DNA of 64,000 nt from Vibrio metoecus (GTDB taxonomy: Bacteria; Pseudomonadota; Gammaproteobacteria; Enterobacterales; Vibrionaceae): NCBI RefSeq assembly GCF_000696385.1, contig NZ_JJMN01000064.1, forward strand, positions 124,001 to 188,000, in the 5' to 3' direction. The notes beneath the pieces are model-generated. The model made no database searches. It was not told the origin of the DNA and saw only the letters and a list, made by a program, of their open reading frames with translations. A program made the position numbers and the translations under genes. Position 1 is the first letter of the stretch. Each line of letters opens with the position of its first letter. Below, piece after piece: positions 38,110-46,641 of this stretch.

Positions 38110-38778
38110 TTGTACCGAATTAATGAAATGTTTGAAACCATCCAAGGCGAGGGCGTATTTACGGGGGTTCCAGCGGTGTTTGTGCGTTTGCAAGGCTGCC
38201 CTGTTGGGTGTGCTTGGTGTGATACAAAGCAGACGTGGGAAAGCTTAGACGCCGATCAAACCTCATTTTCTCAAATCTTACTTAAAACTAGCGATGCTCC
38301 TACATGGTGTCACGCGAGCGCTCAAGATGTTGTTCAACGTTATCAAACACAAGGTTACCAAGCCAAGCACATTGTGATCACCGGTGGCGAGCCTTGTATT
38401 TATGATTTGACTGAATTAACGCAAGCTTTTGAAAGTATCGGTTGTCATTGCCAAATTGAGACGAGTGGAACTTATGAAGTGCGTGCCACTCCCTTAACTT
38501 GGGTGACGGTGTCACCTAAAGTGGCGATGAAAGGCAAGTTACCGATCCTCGACTCTGCATTACAGCGCGCTAATGAAATTAAGCATCCTGTTGCTACCGA
38601 AAAAGATATTGATAATCTTGATGAACTGTTAGTACGAGCAAAAGTGACCGAGAAAACGGTGGTGGCTTTGCAACCGATTAGCCAAAAGCCTCGTGCTACA
38701 GAGCTATGCATCCGCACTTGCATTGCCCGCAACTGGCGGCTCTCAATTCAAACTCATAAATATCTCAATATTGCTTAA
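38110..38778 (+). CDS. queE: 7-Carboxy-7-deazaguanine synthase QueE
   Basis: The product is 222 residues from TTG 38110, starting MYRINEMFETIQGEG like the E. coli protein. It is a radical-SAM enzyme that converts 6-carboxy-tetrahydropterin to 7-carboxy-7-deazaguanine in queuosine synthesis. The cluster motif is CPVGCAWCDT, i.e. CxxxCxxC, as in the enterobacterial QueE type. VITGGEPCIYD and the C-terminal LSIQTHKYLNIA are family features. Start choice: no in-frame ATG fits, and AGG lies 9 bases upstream. It is 12 bases before queC. Confidence 0.92.
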   Translation: MYRINEMFETIQGEGVFTGVPAVFVRLQGCPVGCAWCDTKQTWESLDADQTSFSQILLKTSDAPTWCHASAQDVVQRYQTQGYQAKHIVITGGEPCIYDLTELTQAFESIGCHCQIETSGTYEVRATPLTWVTVSPKVAMKGKLPILDSALQRANEIKHPVATEKDIDNLDELLVRAKVTEKTVVALQPISQKPRATELCIRTCIARNWRLSIQTHKYLNIA

Positions 38779-38790
38779 AGGGAATACATT

Positions 38791-39486
38791 ATGAATAAAG
38801 CAGTAGTCGTGTTTAGTGGTGGGCAAGATTCAACCACTTGTCTCGTTCAAGCATTACAAGAGTTTGATGAGGTACATGCCATCACTTTTGATTATGGCCA
38901 ACGCCACAAACTTGAAATTGAAGTGGCGCAAAAATTGGCTAAACAGCTCGGAGTTACCGCACATAAAGTGATGGATGTCAGCTTACTCAATGAACTGGCA
39001 ATCAGCTCATTAACCCGAGATGACATTCCCGTATCACATGAGTTACAGGCAAATGGTCTACCTAACTCTTTTGTGCCGGGACGTAATATCCTTTTCCTCA
39101 CCCTAGCCGGTATTTATGCCTATCAAATAGGGGCAAAGACGGTGATTACGGGAGTATGTGAAACGGATTTTTCAGGCTATCCCGATTGTCGAAATGAGTT
39201 TGTACAATCGATGAATCAATCTCTAGCGAAAGGGATGGATATGCCGTTAACCATTCGTACCCCGTTGATGTGGCTCAATAAGGCAGAAACGTGGGCATTA
39301 GCAGACCAACTCGGTGCTCTTGAGCTGGTGCGTCAGCAAACTTTAACCTGCTACAACGGGTTGATTGGTGATGGTTGTGGTGAGTGTCCAGCTTGCCATT
39401 TACGCAAAGCTGGACTCAATGACTACCTCGACAATCGCTCTGATGTACTCAATGCGTTGATGAGCAAGCAGTCAGTAGCCCAGTAG
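38791..39486 (+). CDS. queC: 7-Cyano-7-deazaguanine synthase QueC
   Basis: The product is 231 residues. It turns 7-carboxy-7-deazaguanine into preQ0 with ammonia and ATP. The PP-loop is [11 protein letters not shown], followed by [10 protein letters not shown] and a C-terminal zinc site [33 protein letters not shown] precedes the ATG. It pairs with queE in an operon. Its 3' 38 bases overlap the end of the convergent TPR-GGDEF gene. Confidence 0.94.
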   Translation: MNKAVVVFSGGQDSTTCLVQALQEFDEVHAITFDYGQRHKLEIEVAQKLAKQLGVTAHKVMDVSLLNELAISSLTRDDIPVSHELQANGLPNSFVPGRNILFLTLAGIYAYQIGAKTVITGVCETDFSGYPDCRNEFVQSMNQSLAKGMDMPLTIRTPLMWLNKAETWALADQLGALELVRQQTLTCYNGLIGDGCGECPACHLRKAGLNDYLDNRSDVLNALMSKQSVAQ

Positions 39487-41404
39487 TCGGGTCTGCGGCA
39501 TCAACCACACCACTTCGACCATTCTTCTTGGCGATGCTGAGCGCGGTATCCAGTTGAGGGTAGAAGTGGTGTTCGTTAGCTAAAGAACCATCCAGTGCCA
39601 AATAGCTCATTGTTACACTGAAGGCTTGGCTAGCGTTCAGTTGTGACTCATCTTGAGTATTCACCGAGTAATGAAGGGCGAATATCCGTGTTTCGGCACT
39701 GGTACGATCGCTGTTTGGCATCACAATTAAAAACTCATCGTCACCTAATCGACACAAGAAATCCTCAGCGCCGAGCTGTTTTTGCAGTGTATTGACCATG
39801 CTTTGCAACGCTGCGTCCCCATGCTCATATCCAAAATGTTCATTGAACTCACGCAACTGATCTATATCGAGTAAAGCCAGCAGGTGCGTTTGCTCAGAAC
39901 GAGTACATGCAGCAATATGCGTTAAACGTTCTAAGCCAGCCGTCCGACTGAGTACTCCGTGAAGGCGATCTTGTGTACTCTGTGCACACTCTCTTTTACG
40001 TCGATAGTAAGCAAAAGGCAGGGCTAGGGCGAGTAAGAGAATCAGGATGGAAAGCGAAATACGTTGCCACTTCAACACTTCGTATTTCTCGGTTAAGGTT
40101 TGATAGTTTTCACGCCAGAAGTTGACACTGCGTTTTTGTTCTAACTCTGCTTTAGAAAGGTCGAGAGCCTCAAAAGCTTTGCGTTGTTCCGTATTACGCA
40201 ATTGCAACTCGCTTTCCGCATATTGACGATACCAGTTCAATGCTTGTTGATATTGCTGTTGATGGTCGGCAATCGTGGCTAACTGCAGTAAGGATTCTGC
40301 TTTGATCCGCGGGAGAGATGCACTCTCAGCAATCGTGATGGCTTGGTTCGCATAATCGACGGCTTGATGATATTTCTGCTCTTTCAAAAAAGCTTGTGAA
40401 AGCGATAAGTAGATGAGGCTTTGCAAGTATTGATCCTGATGTTGATTGACATAGTCCAACGCTTGCAAAAGGTGCTGATCGCCTTCGGTAAAATTGTTTA
40501 ATTCAACATAAGCTTTGCCGAGTCCAAGGTGAACATAAGCAAGGCCAAAGAGGTAATTGCTGGGAGAGAGCAATTTCTCTGCTTGAATAAAATGTTCAAT
40601 GCTCTGTTCATACTTGCCTTGTTTGAAATAAACATCGCCTAAGCTGTGCTCAACTTGTGCAATCAATAAGGGATTACCTTGCTGCTGGCGGTATTCCAAA
40701 GCTTTATTCAGGTACTCTAAGGCCGGTTCATATTGTCCTAAGGTGCTCATTAACAGACCCACATCATTGTAGACCGCAGAGGGATCTACATAGTCTGGTA
40801 AGAGTTTCAGCAGAGTGTCGTAAACCCCTAATGCTTCTTGATATTCACCCAAATACTCAAGGTTATTCGCCACTAAATGTAAACCGCGATAGCGCGGAAA
40901 AAGAGGATCTTCTGCATTCAGTAAACGCTGATCCATCTGCGAACAGTAAAAACGTGCTTTGTAAGGTCTACCATGGCGTTGAAATAATCGACAAAGGTGA
41001 TACTCGAACAACACCAAGCCATCTTGGTCATCTTGTTGTTTCATATCCGAATAAAATGCCAGATATGTCGCTTCGGCGTTTTGATAATTGAGCGCCTCTT
41101 CTTGATTCAGTGCTTCTAAGAAACGTTGTTCGGTTGCCGTATAAGCATCTTGTGCCTCTGCTGTTTCGCCATAGTAGGGTTGGCCTTTGAGCACAAAATA
41201 GCCTTGAATTTTAGAAATAATATAGAGTTTTTCCGTACCATCAGGCAGAGAGCGGTATCGATCGCGCAACAACTGCAATGCACTTTCATCATCTTTATAC
41301 AGTGATTTCGCGTATACCTCCTCCCACGCTGAGCGTTCGGAAGCGGTGCAGAGAGAGGCAAACAGACTCAGTACCAGCAACGAGAGTTTCAAATAGAGTT
41401 TCAT
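39449..41404 (-). CDS. Periplasmic TPR protein with membrane anchor and degenerate GGDEF domain
   Basis: The product is 651 residues from ATG 41404. A signal peptide (about 1-20, ending CTASE) leads to a long TPR array (about 40-400; for example [39 protein letters not shown]), a coiled coil, one TM helix ([18 protein letters not shown], about 468-485) and a C-terminal GGDEF domain. The signature motif reads [11 protein letters not shown], Asp replacing the second Gly, which makes cyclase activity doubtful; it may bind c-di-GMP or act as a partner. The TPR part suggests a periplasmic protein or peptide signal. Confidence 0.88.
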   Translation of the reverse strand: MKLYLKLSLLVLSLFASLCTASERSAWEEVYAKSLYKDDESALQLLRDRYRSLPDGTEKLYIISKIQGYFVLKGQPYYGETAEAQDAYTATEQRFLEALNQEEALNYQNAEATYLAFYSDMKQQDDQDGLVLFEYHLCRLFQRHGRPYKARFYCSQMDQRLLNAEDPLFPRYRGLHLVANNLEYLGEYQEALGVYDTLLKLLPDYVDPSAVYNDVGLLMSTLGQYEPALEYLNKALEYRQQQGNPLLIAQVEHSLGDVYFKQGKYEQSIEHFIQAEKLLSPSNYLFGLAYVHLGLGKAYVELNNFTEGDQHLLQALDYVNQHQDQYLQSLIYLSLSQAFLKEQKYHQAVDYANQAITIAESASLPRIKAESLLQLATIADHQQQYQQALNWYRQYAESELQLRNTEQRKAFEALDLSKAELEQKRSVNFWRENYQTLTEKYEVLKWQRISLSILILLLALALPFAYYRRKRECAQSTQDRLHGVLSRTAGLERLTHIAACTRSEQTHLLALLDIDQLREFNEHFGYEHGDAALQSMVNTLQKQLGAEDFLCRLGDDEFLIVMPNSDRTSAETRIFALHYSVNTQDESQLNASQAFSVTMSYLALDGSLANEHHFYPQLDTALSIAKKNGRSGVVDAADPTTGLLTACSSTH

Positions 41405-41588
41405 AGTTTGATAGTGTGATCTTGGTTCGGAAAATATATAGAACAGTCCCTTGATAAACAATAGCTTATTCGGTGTGTTGTCTCATTTTGTGATGATGGC
41501 GGCATGCTAACACAAGATATTTACCAGGGTGATGTATTGGCCACGTTTCTTGGTTTTTCCTCATCAATAGAATGTGATAAAGAAAAGG

Positions 41589-41604
41589 CTGTATGAAATT
41601 ACAG
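41589..41604. promoter_or_regulatory. LexA (SOS) box 1
   Basis: CTGTATGAAATTACAG fits CTGT-N8-ACAG exactly and is followed by TA as in the extended consensus. It ends nine bases before the -35 element. Confidence 0.7.
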
Positions 41605-41612
41605 TATTCTAG

Positions 41613-41640
41613 TTGACAATCGTATAAAGCTAACTATGCT
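41613..41640 (+). promoter_or_regulatory. Sigma-70 promoter of the small SOS-type gene
   Basis: TTGACA (41613-41618), a 16-base spacer, and TATGCT (41635-41640). The -10 element overlaps LexA box 2. Confidence 0.7.
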
Positions 41641-41654
41641 GTAATTATATACAG
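41639..41654. promoter_or_regulatory. LexA (SOS) box 2
   Basis: CTGTAATTATATACAG fits CTGT-N8-ACAG exactly with an all-A/T core and is followed by TA. It covers the -10 end and the transcription start. Centres of boxes 1 and 2 are 50 bp apart. Confidence 0.8.
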
Positions 41655-41670
41655 TAAAGGAGGGCTTAAT

Positions 41671-41913
41671 ATGTTTTTAGATACTTTAGAACGTGTTAAT
41701 CGTTTGCGCCAAAAAGCAATGAACAACCCTGAATTTCTTCAATCAGCTAAACAGCATGAAGAAACCTTGCAGCATGAAGAAACCTTGCAGCATGTAGAGC
41801 AATACTTCGAACTAAAGAGAGCTCGTAAAATCGCGCCCAAGCGCCAAAAAACACTGGCTGATATTTATGACCAAGCAGATTTTGGCGGACGGCCTGATGG
41901 AGTCACTCACTAA
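41671..41913 (+). CDS. Small uncharacterised protein, predicted SOS-induced
   Basis: The product is 80 residues, charged and mostly helical, with no signal peptide or TM segment. I do not recognise the family. Residues 29-40 repeat HEETLQ twice, from an 18-base tandem duplication (41755-41790); the second half is basic (KRARKIAPKRQK) and ends DQADFGGRPDGVTH. AAAGGAGGG stands at a good distance from the ATG. The promoter is flanked by two LexA boxes, so expression after DNA damage is expected. Size and control recall small SOS effectors such as division inhibitors or DinI/YebG-like proteins, but there is no sequence likeness. Confidence 0.8.
   Translation: MFLDTLERVNRLRQKAMNNPEFLQSAKQHEETLQHEETLQHVEQYFELKRARKIAPKRQKTLADIYDQADFGGRPDGVTH
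41755..41790 (+). repeat. 18-base in-frame tandem duplication
   Basis: CATGAAGAAACCTTGCAG occurs twice in direct succession (41755-41772, 41773-41790), followed by a further CATG. It encodes HEETLQ repeated. It is likely to vary in copy number between strains by slippage. Confidence 0.85.
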
Positions 41914-41965
41914 CACTATGATGATACGTCAAAAAAAGGATGCGATTTCACTTGCATAACAAGGG

Positions 41966-41992
41966 GAGTGCTGTTGATTGATAACAGCACTC
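41966..41992 (+). terminator. Hairpin after the small SOS-type gene
   Basis: GAGTGCTGTT - GATTGAT - AACAGCACTC is a perfect 10-bp stem. The downstream flank is not U-rich, so it may be a weak terminator or an RNA stabiliser. Confidence 0.55.
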
Positions 41993-42057
41993 GCGAATCG
42001 TTAATTTACAACTAAACTGAATCATAGAACGATATACATATAGATTCAGAGGTTGGC

Positions 42058-43074
42058 ATGTTCTTGGTTAGGCAATCCCATCGATGGGTGGTTTACCTAT
42101 TATCTGTAGCAATGGCCTTGGGCTTATGGTTGTGGTGGAAACCCTTGCTCAATTCCACCGCTTCAGTCACAACACTCGTACCAATTAAAATTGCGGTATC
42201 ACAAACACCGCTTTCTTCCCCTTTTTACTTATTGCAGATCAACTGGGCGTTTTTTAGAGAGCAAGGGATCAATGTGGAATTGGTGGCATGCAGCGGCGGT
42301 GTTCAATGTAGCCAAGCGTTATTAAAAGGTGATGTTAGCTATGCAACTGCTTCTGAATCAGTGGTGATGTTTACCAGTTTTGAGCGTCAGGATTTCGAAA
42401 TTCTTGCGAGTTTTGTTCAGTCAGATAATGACGTAAAGCTACTTGCGTTAAAAGAGAATGAAATTCATGCAATGGGCGATCTACAAAATAAACGAATTGG
42501 TATGATTAAAGCCAGTTCGAGTGAGTTCTATTTTGACTCGTTACTGTTAGTGAATAATTTAAAAGGAATTCCACTTAATAAAGTATATGGTTCGCCAGAG
42601 GAACTGTATCAGAAATTATTCGATAAACAGCTTGATGCAGTCTCTATTTGGGAACCTTGGGGTTATAAAATCGATGTGGCAGCGAATTCTCAAGTCACTA
42701 ATCTCGGTTTACCTGGAATTTATACACTGTCGTTTAATTTATTAACGATGAAAAATACACCTACTTCCGAAGAGCAAAATACCCTTGCTATTCTCAAATC
42801 TCTTAAACAAGCGATTAGTTGGATGCATCAAAATCCAGAAAAAACGTTACATAGAGTCGCGGGTGTTTTAAATATTGATGAAAAACAGTTGCAATGGTCA
42901 TGGCAGGATTATTCTTTCCGTTTGTCGTTAGGGAATACTTTATTAACCAATTTGCAGTTACAAGGCCGCTGGGCTTTGGACAGTCGGCTTGTCCTAGGTG
43001 AGATGCCCGATTACCGGCAACTCATGGCGGATGAGCTTTTCCTGAATGTTACGCAAAGCGGTGGAGCGGAGTGA
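42058..43074 (+). CDS. NMT1/SsuA-like periplasmic substrate-binding protein, partner of a diguanylate cyclase
   Basis: The product is 338 residues. A hydrophobic N-terminal segment (about 11-27) is a signal peptide or membrane anchor. The rest is a type II binding-protein fold like SsuA/ThiY: IKIAVSQTPLSSPFYLLQI, FFREQGINVELVACSGGVQC, LLKGDVSYATASES, LQNKRIGMIKASSSEFYFDS. No ABC permease or ATPase is adjacent; instead its stop overlaps the start of a GGDEF gene by 4 bases. It probably senses rather than imports its ligand, which is unknown; pyrimidines, sulfonates and nitrate are ligands in this superfamily. Confidence 0.85.
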   Translation: MFLVRQSHRWVVYLLSVAMALGLWLWWKPLLNSTASVTTLVPIKIAVSQTPLSSPFYLLQINWAFFREQGINVELVACSGGVQCSQALLKGDVSYATASESVVMFTSFERQDFEILASFVQSDNDVKLLALKENEIHAMGDLQNKRIGMIKASSSEFYFDSLLLVNNLKGIPLNKVYGSPEELYQKLFDKQLDAVSIWEPWGYKIDVAANSQVTNLGLPGIYTLSFNLLTMKNTPTSEEQNTLAILKSLKQAISWMHQNPEKTLHRVAGVLNIDEKQLQWSWQDYSFRLSLGNTLLTNLQLQGRWALDSRLVLGEMPDYRQLMADELFLNVTQSGGAE

Positions 43075-44405
43075 TGATCAATTCTCTAACACGGAAAATG
43101 ACCGTTCTGTTCATTGCTTCCTTTATGCTGGTTGGTTTTATTGCATTCTCGTTATTTAACTTGGCGGAAAAACAGCAACAAACCAATGCTCAGCTTAATA
43201 CCATTTTAGAAATCCAAAATAGTGTTGCCATGTTACGAGGGCAACTATGGACGTTTCTGCAATATAAAGATGCCAACAGTCTAGAGCTTGTTTATCGGGC
43301 TCAACAAGTTCTTGCTCGGGAATTAAAGACGACCATGATTGAGGAGCAACATCTCAAAAGTATTCAGAGAATGAACAATAGTTTAGCTGGCTTATTGGAA
43401 CAAGAACGCCATATGGCGCAAGAATCTGGAATTACCAAGCTCATCGATGGTATTGGCACTTATGAGCTGTTGCATTCTCGCTACAATATTTTGGTGCAAA
43501 ACATGAATGAAGAATTAACCTTTATCCAGCGCCAAGTGATGGAAAGTAGCATTAATAGCCAGAGAACCTTGTTAATAACAACCATGCTACACCTATTAGT
43601 ATTCTCTTCGGTCGTCTGTGGTGTTGCGTTGATTGTTCTGCGACGTTTTCGATATGGTTGCAAAACTCTTCAAGATGGCATTACGCAGATGGCTAAAGGA
43701 GATCTGGCTAGTCGAATCTCAAATCAAAATAGCGAATTAGAGTTCGTTGAATTGACTCAATTTTTCAATCAAATGAAAGCCTCTCTACAAACCACAACAG
43801 TGACTAAAGATGAATTACAGGCCGAAGTGGCGAGGAAAACGGCGAAATTAGAACGCCAAAAAGCCGAGTTGCGCTTCCTGTCTGAACGGGATTCTTTGAC
43901 GGGTATTCTGAATCGTCGAGCCTTTAAGCAACAGCTTAGTCAGGCGTTAGTCAAAGCCAAACGTTCGAATATGAAATTGGCATTATTGTTCTTTGACCTT
44001 GATAAATTTAAGGAAATTAACGATACCAAAGGCCATGAAGTCGGGGATATTGTGCTGCAACAAATTGCTCAAAGGTTAAAAGGGACGATTCGCGAAGCCG
44101 ATTTTTGTGGTCGTCTAGGCGGTGATGAATTCGTGGTTTGTTTGGATATTTTGCAAGACCACAGTGGCGTGCTAAACAAGGCTTATCAGCTGCTGGATAA
44201 ATTACAAATCCCGATCCAAGCGAATGAGGAAAGCCTGAATATTGGAGTAAGCATAGGGATTGCATTATATCCAGAGCAGGCTTCACAAATGAGCGAATTA
44301 CTACGTATTGCCGATGAGGCAATGTACGTTGCAAAACACCAATCAGGTAGCACCATTTATTGCGCTTATCGCAGCAAAGATGATGAGACAACTCTGGTGG
44401 GTTAG
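43071..44405 (+). CDS. Membrane diguanylate cyclase with periplasmic four-helix domain
   Basis: The product is 444 residues. TM1 (about 10-28), a helical periplasmic sensor (about 30-165), TM2 (about 168-190), HAMP, a coiled coil and a GGDEF domain. The active site GRLGGDEFVVCL (about 350) and the inhibitory site READ nine residues before it are both intact, so it should make c-di-GMP with product feedback. It is translationally coupled to the binding-protein gene just upstream, which suggests that the loaded binding protein docks on its periplasmic domain. Confidence 0.92.
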   Translation: MMINSLTRKMTVLFIASFMLVGFIAFSLFNLAEKQQQTNAQLNTILEIQNSVAMLRGQLWTFLQYKDANSLELVYRAQQVLARELKTTMIEEQHLKSIQRMNNSLAGLLEQERHMAQESGITKLIDGIGTYELLHSRYNILVQNMNEELTFIQRQVMESSINSQRTLLITTMLHLLVFSSVVCGVALIVLRRFRYGCKTLQDGITQMAKGDLASRISNQNSELEFVELTQFFNQMKASLQTTTVTKDELQAEVARKTAKLERQKAELRFLSERDSLTGILNRRAFKQQLSQALVKAKRSNMKLALLFFDLDKFKEINDTKGHEVGDIVLQQIAQRLKGTIREADFCGRLGGDEFVVCLDILQDHSGVLNKAYQLLDKLQIPIQANEESLNIGVSIGIALYPEQASQMSELLRIADEAMYVAKHQSGSTIYCAYRSKDDETTLVG

Positions 44406-44424
44406 TCATTTACCATGCAAAAAA

Positions 44425-44452
44425 GCAGTGTGGAAAATTTTATCCACACTGC
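44425..44452. terminator. Bidirectional terminator
   Basis: GCAGTGTGGA (44425-44434), loop AAATTTTA, TCCACACTGC (44443-44452). An A4 run on the left gives T4 for the minus strand. It lies between convergent genes. Confidence 0.8.
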
Positions 44453-44468
44453 CGGATTTCTTCATTGA

Positions 44469-45131
44469 TTAATGACGACCACTTTTGACCGATGAATGTT
44501 TCCCATGGAAACGCTTATGGGATTTGGATTTCCCTTTATTTTTGGGCGTTTGGGCATGAGTCGAGTTCACTTTTTTAGTCGGCGCATTAGGATCCTTAAC
44601 AACAAAATAGGGATCTTTATAGTGTTCAGCTGAGCCAAACTCATGTTCAACGATGCGGTTCCAGAGTGCACGATCAAAACCTTGCTCTGGAATTGCAGGG
44701 TACAGCGTTTCAATCTCTTCCCATGCAAAATTCATAAACGCGTCTTTTTGAATTCGATTAAATCGCTGAGCCACTTGGTTATGTTTTTTAATCCAAGCGG
44801 CTTTAAAGCGCTGTAATTCAGCTTGTGCTTCATCAAGCGGTAAACGAGATAAATAGATACGTTTATAGGAGACTTTTCTATCGATCATCGTACGCATTGC
44901 GGTTTGAATATACTCACCATGATGCGTAATTGAGATGTCATCACAATCAAATAAATTAACGCACCAACCTTTAGGCTGGAAATCATCGCGTTGATATTGA
45001 TGATTACGAGCAACCAAGGCTTGATGAAGGACCAAATCCGATTTACCTCGAAAGGTTTGTTGCCACTTGGCAATACGGACTTGAATTGAACCGGGCAAAC
45101 GAAAAATATGAGTAAACTTATCTTGTTCCAT
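44469..45131 (-). CDS. Uncharacterised protein with a basic His/Lys/Ser tail
   Basis: The product is 220 residues. I do not recognise the family. The body (about 1-180) is mixed helix/strand with conserved-looking aromatic and charged stretches (FNRIQKDAFMNFAWEEIETL). The last 40 residues are low complexity, rich in Lys, Ser and His and strongly basic (KNKGKSKSHKRFHGKHSS), suggesting nucleic-acid or ribosome contact. There is no signal peptide or TM segment. Transcribed alone between two GGDEF genes. Confidence 0.8.
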   Translation of the reverse strand: MEQDKFTHIFRLPGSIQVRIAKWQQTFRGKSDLVLHQALVARNHQYQRDDFQPKGWCVNLFDCDDISITHHGEYIQTAMRTMIDRKVSYKRIYLSRLPLDEAQAELQRFKAAWIKKHNQVAQRFNRIQKDAFMNFAWEEIETLYPAIPEQGFDRALWNRIVEHEFGSAEHYKDPYFVVKDPNAPTKKVNSTHAQTPKNKGKSKSHKRFHGKHSSVKSGRH

Positions 45132-45439
45132 TGGCTTATTTGCAACCAGAGCTTGTGAGTTTTATTAGTACATAGGCTTACTTAACGTCGATGATGCTAA
45201 GAAAAACCGAGTTATAAGCAAAAGAGCAAACTGTCACAGCAGTTAATCACCAACGACGCGAGCCTGATATTTGGGCTATCAAGCAGTAGTTTTTATTTTG
45301 GAGACGGATTCTACACTCTATCTAGTGATTAATGCGAGCTTAAGTTGTGACATCATTTATATTTTAGTAGTTATTTGGGGTGAAGAGCGCCAAAATGGCG
45401 TACTGTTGAGTTTCTTTTATGCATTCAGGATGACCAAGC
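45132..45439. other. Divergent intergenic region
   Basis: 308 AT-rich bases between the basic-tail protein and the membrane GGDEF gene. I see no gene, repeat or recognisable operator. Confidence 0.5.
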
Positions 45440-46597
45440 ATGATGGATCTTTCTTTCTTGGAAATTGCAAACACAATCAATAACATAGCTTTTAGCACTA
45501 TTGCTGCGCTGTTTCTGTATATGTTGCGAGGCAAATTGAGCGAACACAAATTGGATACTGCGACTTGGTTTGTCCTGCTCTTTTTAGCCAGTGGTTTAGG
45601 TTACACTGCCTCTTCGTTACGTTTTATTTTACCGATGGGATTCGCTATTGTGGCGAATAACTTACTGTATCAGCTTGCTTGTTACTGCATGTTATTTGCC
45701 GTATTGCGTTGGTATCAGAAGCCGATCAACGTGGGTTTATATCTCACCGCCGTTACCCACTCCGTGCTGTTTGCTCTCTTACAATACACATTGTACAAAA
45801 TGGATCCTGAGTCGATGGGGACACGAATTCTCCTCGCATCGCTCAGTTTGTCATCTGCCTATCTGGCCGCAGCCTTGGTTGCTGCAAAAAATGGTCAACG
45901 TCATCGACCAGAACAAACCTTGTTGGCCACGGTGCTAGCGGTCATGATGGTAATGCTCTATGTCCCCTTTATTGCTTTCCAGACCTTACCCTTGATGAGT
46001 GTGTTTCGAGCGTCGGCAATCGTGGTGCAAAGTCTATTCTCCTTTATCATTCTTGGAACTATGCTGACCCTGTTTCTGTTTGAAGAAATTGAATGGCATC
46101 GCCTACGGTCGATTCGTGATGAACTGACGGGCGCGTTTAATCGTCGTTATTTTAAAGAGCAAGTGCAAAATAAGCTGACAACGTCAGAGTCGGCTTCTGT
46201 GATCGCGTTGGTGGATATTGATCATTTCAAACAGATTAATGATTCTTATGGTCATGATGTGGGGGACGCTGTTATTACGTTTGTTGTGCGCCATCTGGAA
46301 GCGTTAGACCTCGCTGAATGTCTGGTTGCAAGATATGGTGGTGAAGAGTTCGCGATTTTTGCGTGTGAGTCGGATATGGTTAAAGTTCATCATGCGTTAG
46401 ACAAGGTGCGTAATGCGATTGCTGCCGGCTTTACCTTTGAAAAGCAAGCGATCGAGGTTTCGGTGAGTATTGGCGCGGTTTTATTAGATCGCCCATCCGA
46501 GTATGGAGAGACCTTACGTCAAGCGGATGTGGCATTGTACCAAGCTAAGCAAGAGGGAAGAAACCGAGTCATGATGCAAGGTTTATCCAGAGTATAA
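45440..46597 (+). CDS. Membrane GGDEF-domain diguanylate cyclase
   Basis: The product is 385 residues. About seven N-terminal TM helices (residues 10-215) form a MASE-like integral membrane sensor with no large periplasmic loop, followed by a GGDEF domain with DELTGAFNRRYF, DIDHFKQINDSYGHDVGD and the active-site ARYGGEEFAIF (about 300). The RxxD inhibitory site is absent. It should synthesise c-di-GMP in response to a membrane or small-molecule cue that cannot be named. AGGA lies upstream of ATGATG; either ATG could start. Confidence 0.9.
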   Translation: MMDLSFLEIANTINNIAFSTIAALFLYMLRGKLSEHKLDTATWFVLLFLASGLGYTASSLRFILPMGFAIVANNLLYQLACYCMLFAVLRWYQKPINVGLYLTAVTHSVLFALLQYTLYKMDPESMGTRILLASLSLSSAYLAAALVAAKNGQRHRPEQTLLATVLAVMMVMLYVPFIAFQTLPLMSVFRASAIVVQSLFSFIILGTMLTLFLFEEIEWHRLRSIRDELTGAFNRRYFKEQVQNKLTTSESASVIALVDIDHFKQINDSYGHDVGDAVITFVVRHLEALDLAECLVARYGGEEFAIFACESDMVKVHHALDKVRNAIAAGFTFEKQAIEVSVSIGAVLLDRPSEYGETLRQADVALYQAKQEGRNRVMMQGLSRV

Positions 46598-46599
46598 AA

Positions 46600-46623
46600 A
46601 ATCGGAGCCAATTGGCTCCGATT
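46600..46623. terminator. Bidirectional terminator
   Basis: AATCGGAGCCAA/TTGGCTCCGATT is a perfect 24-base palindrome with an A-run on the left side, between the GGDEF gene and the convergent Hsp70-like gene. Confidence 0.8.
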
Positions 46624-46641
46624 GCCTTTAGGTAGTCTGAC

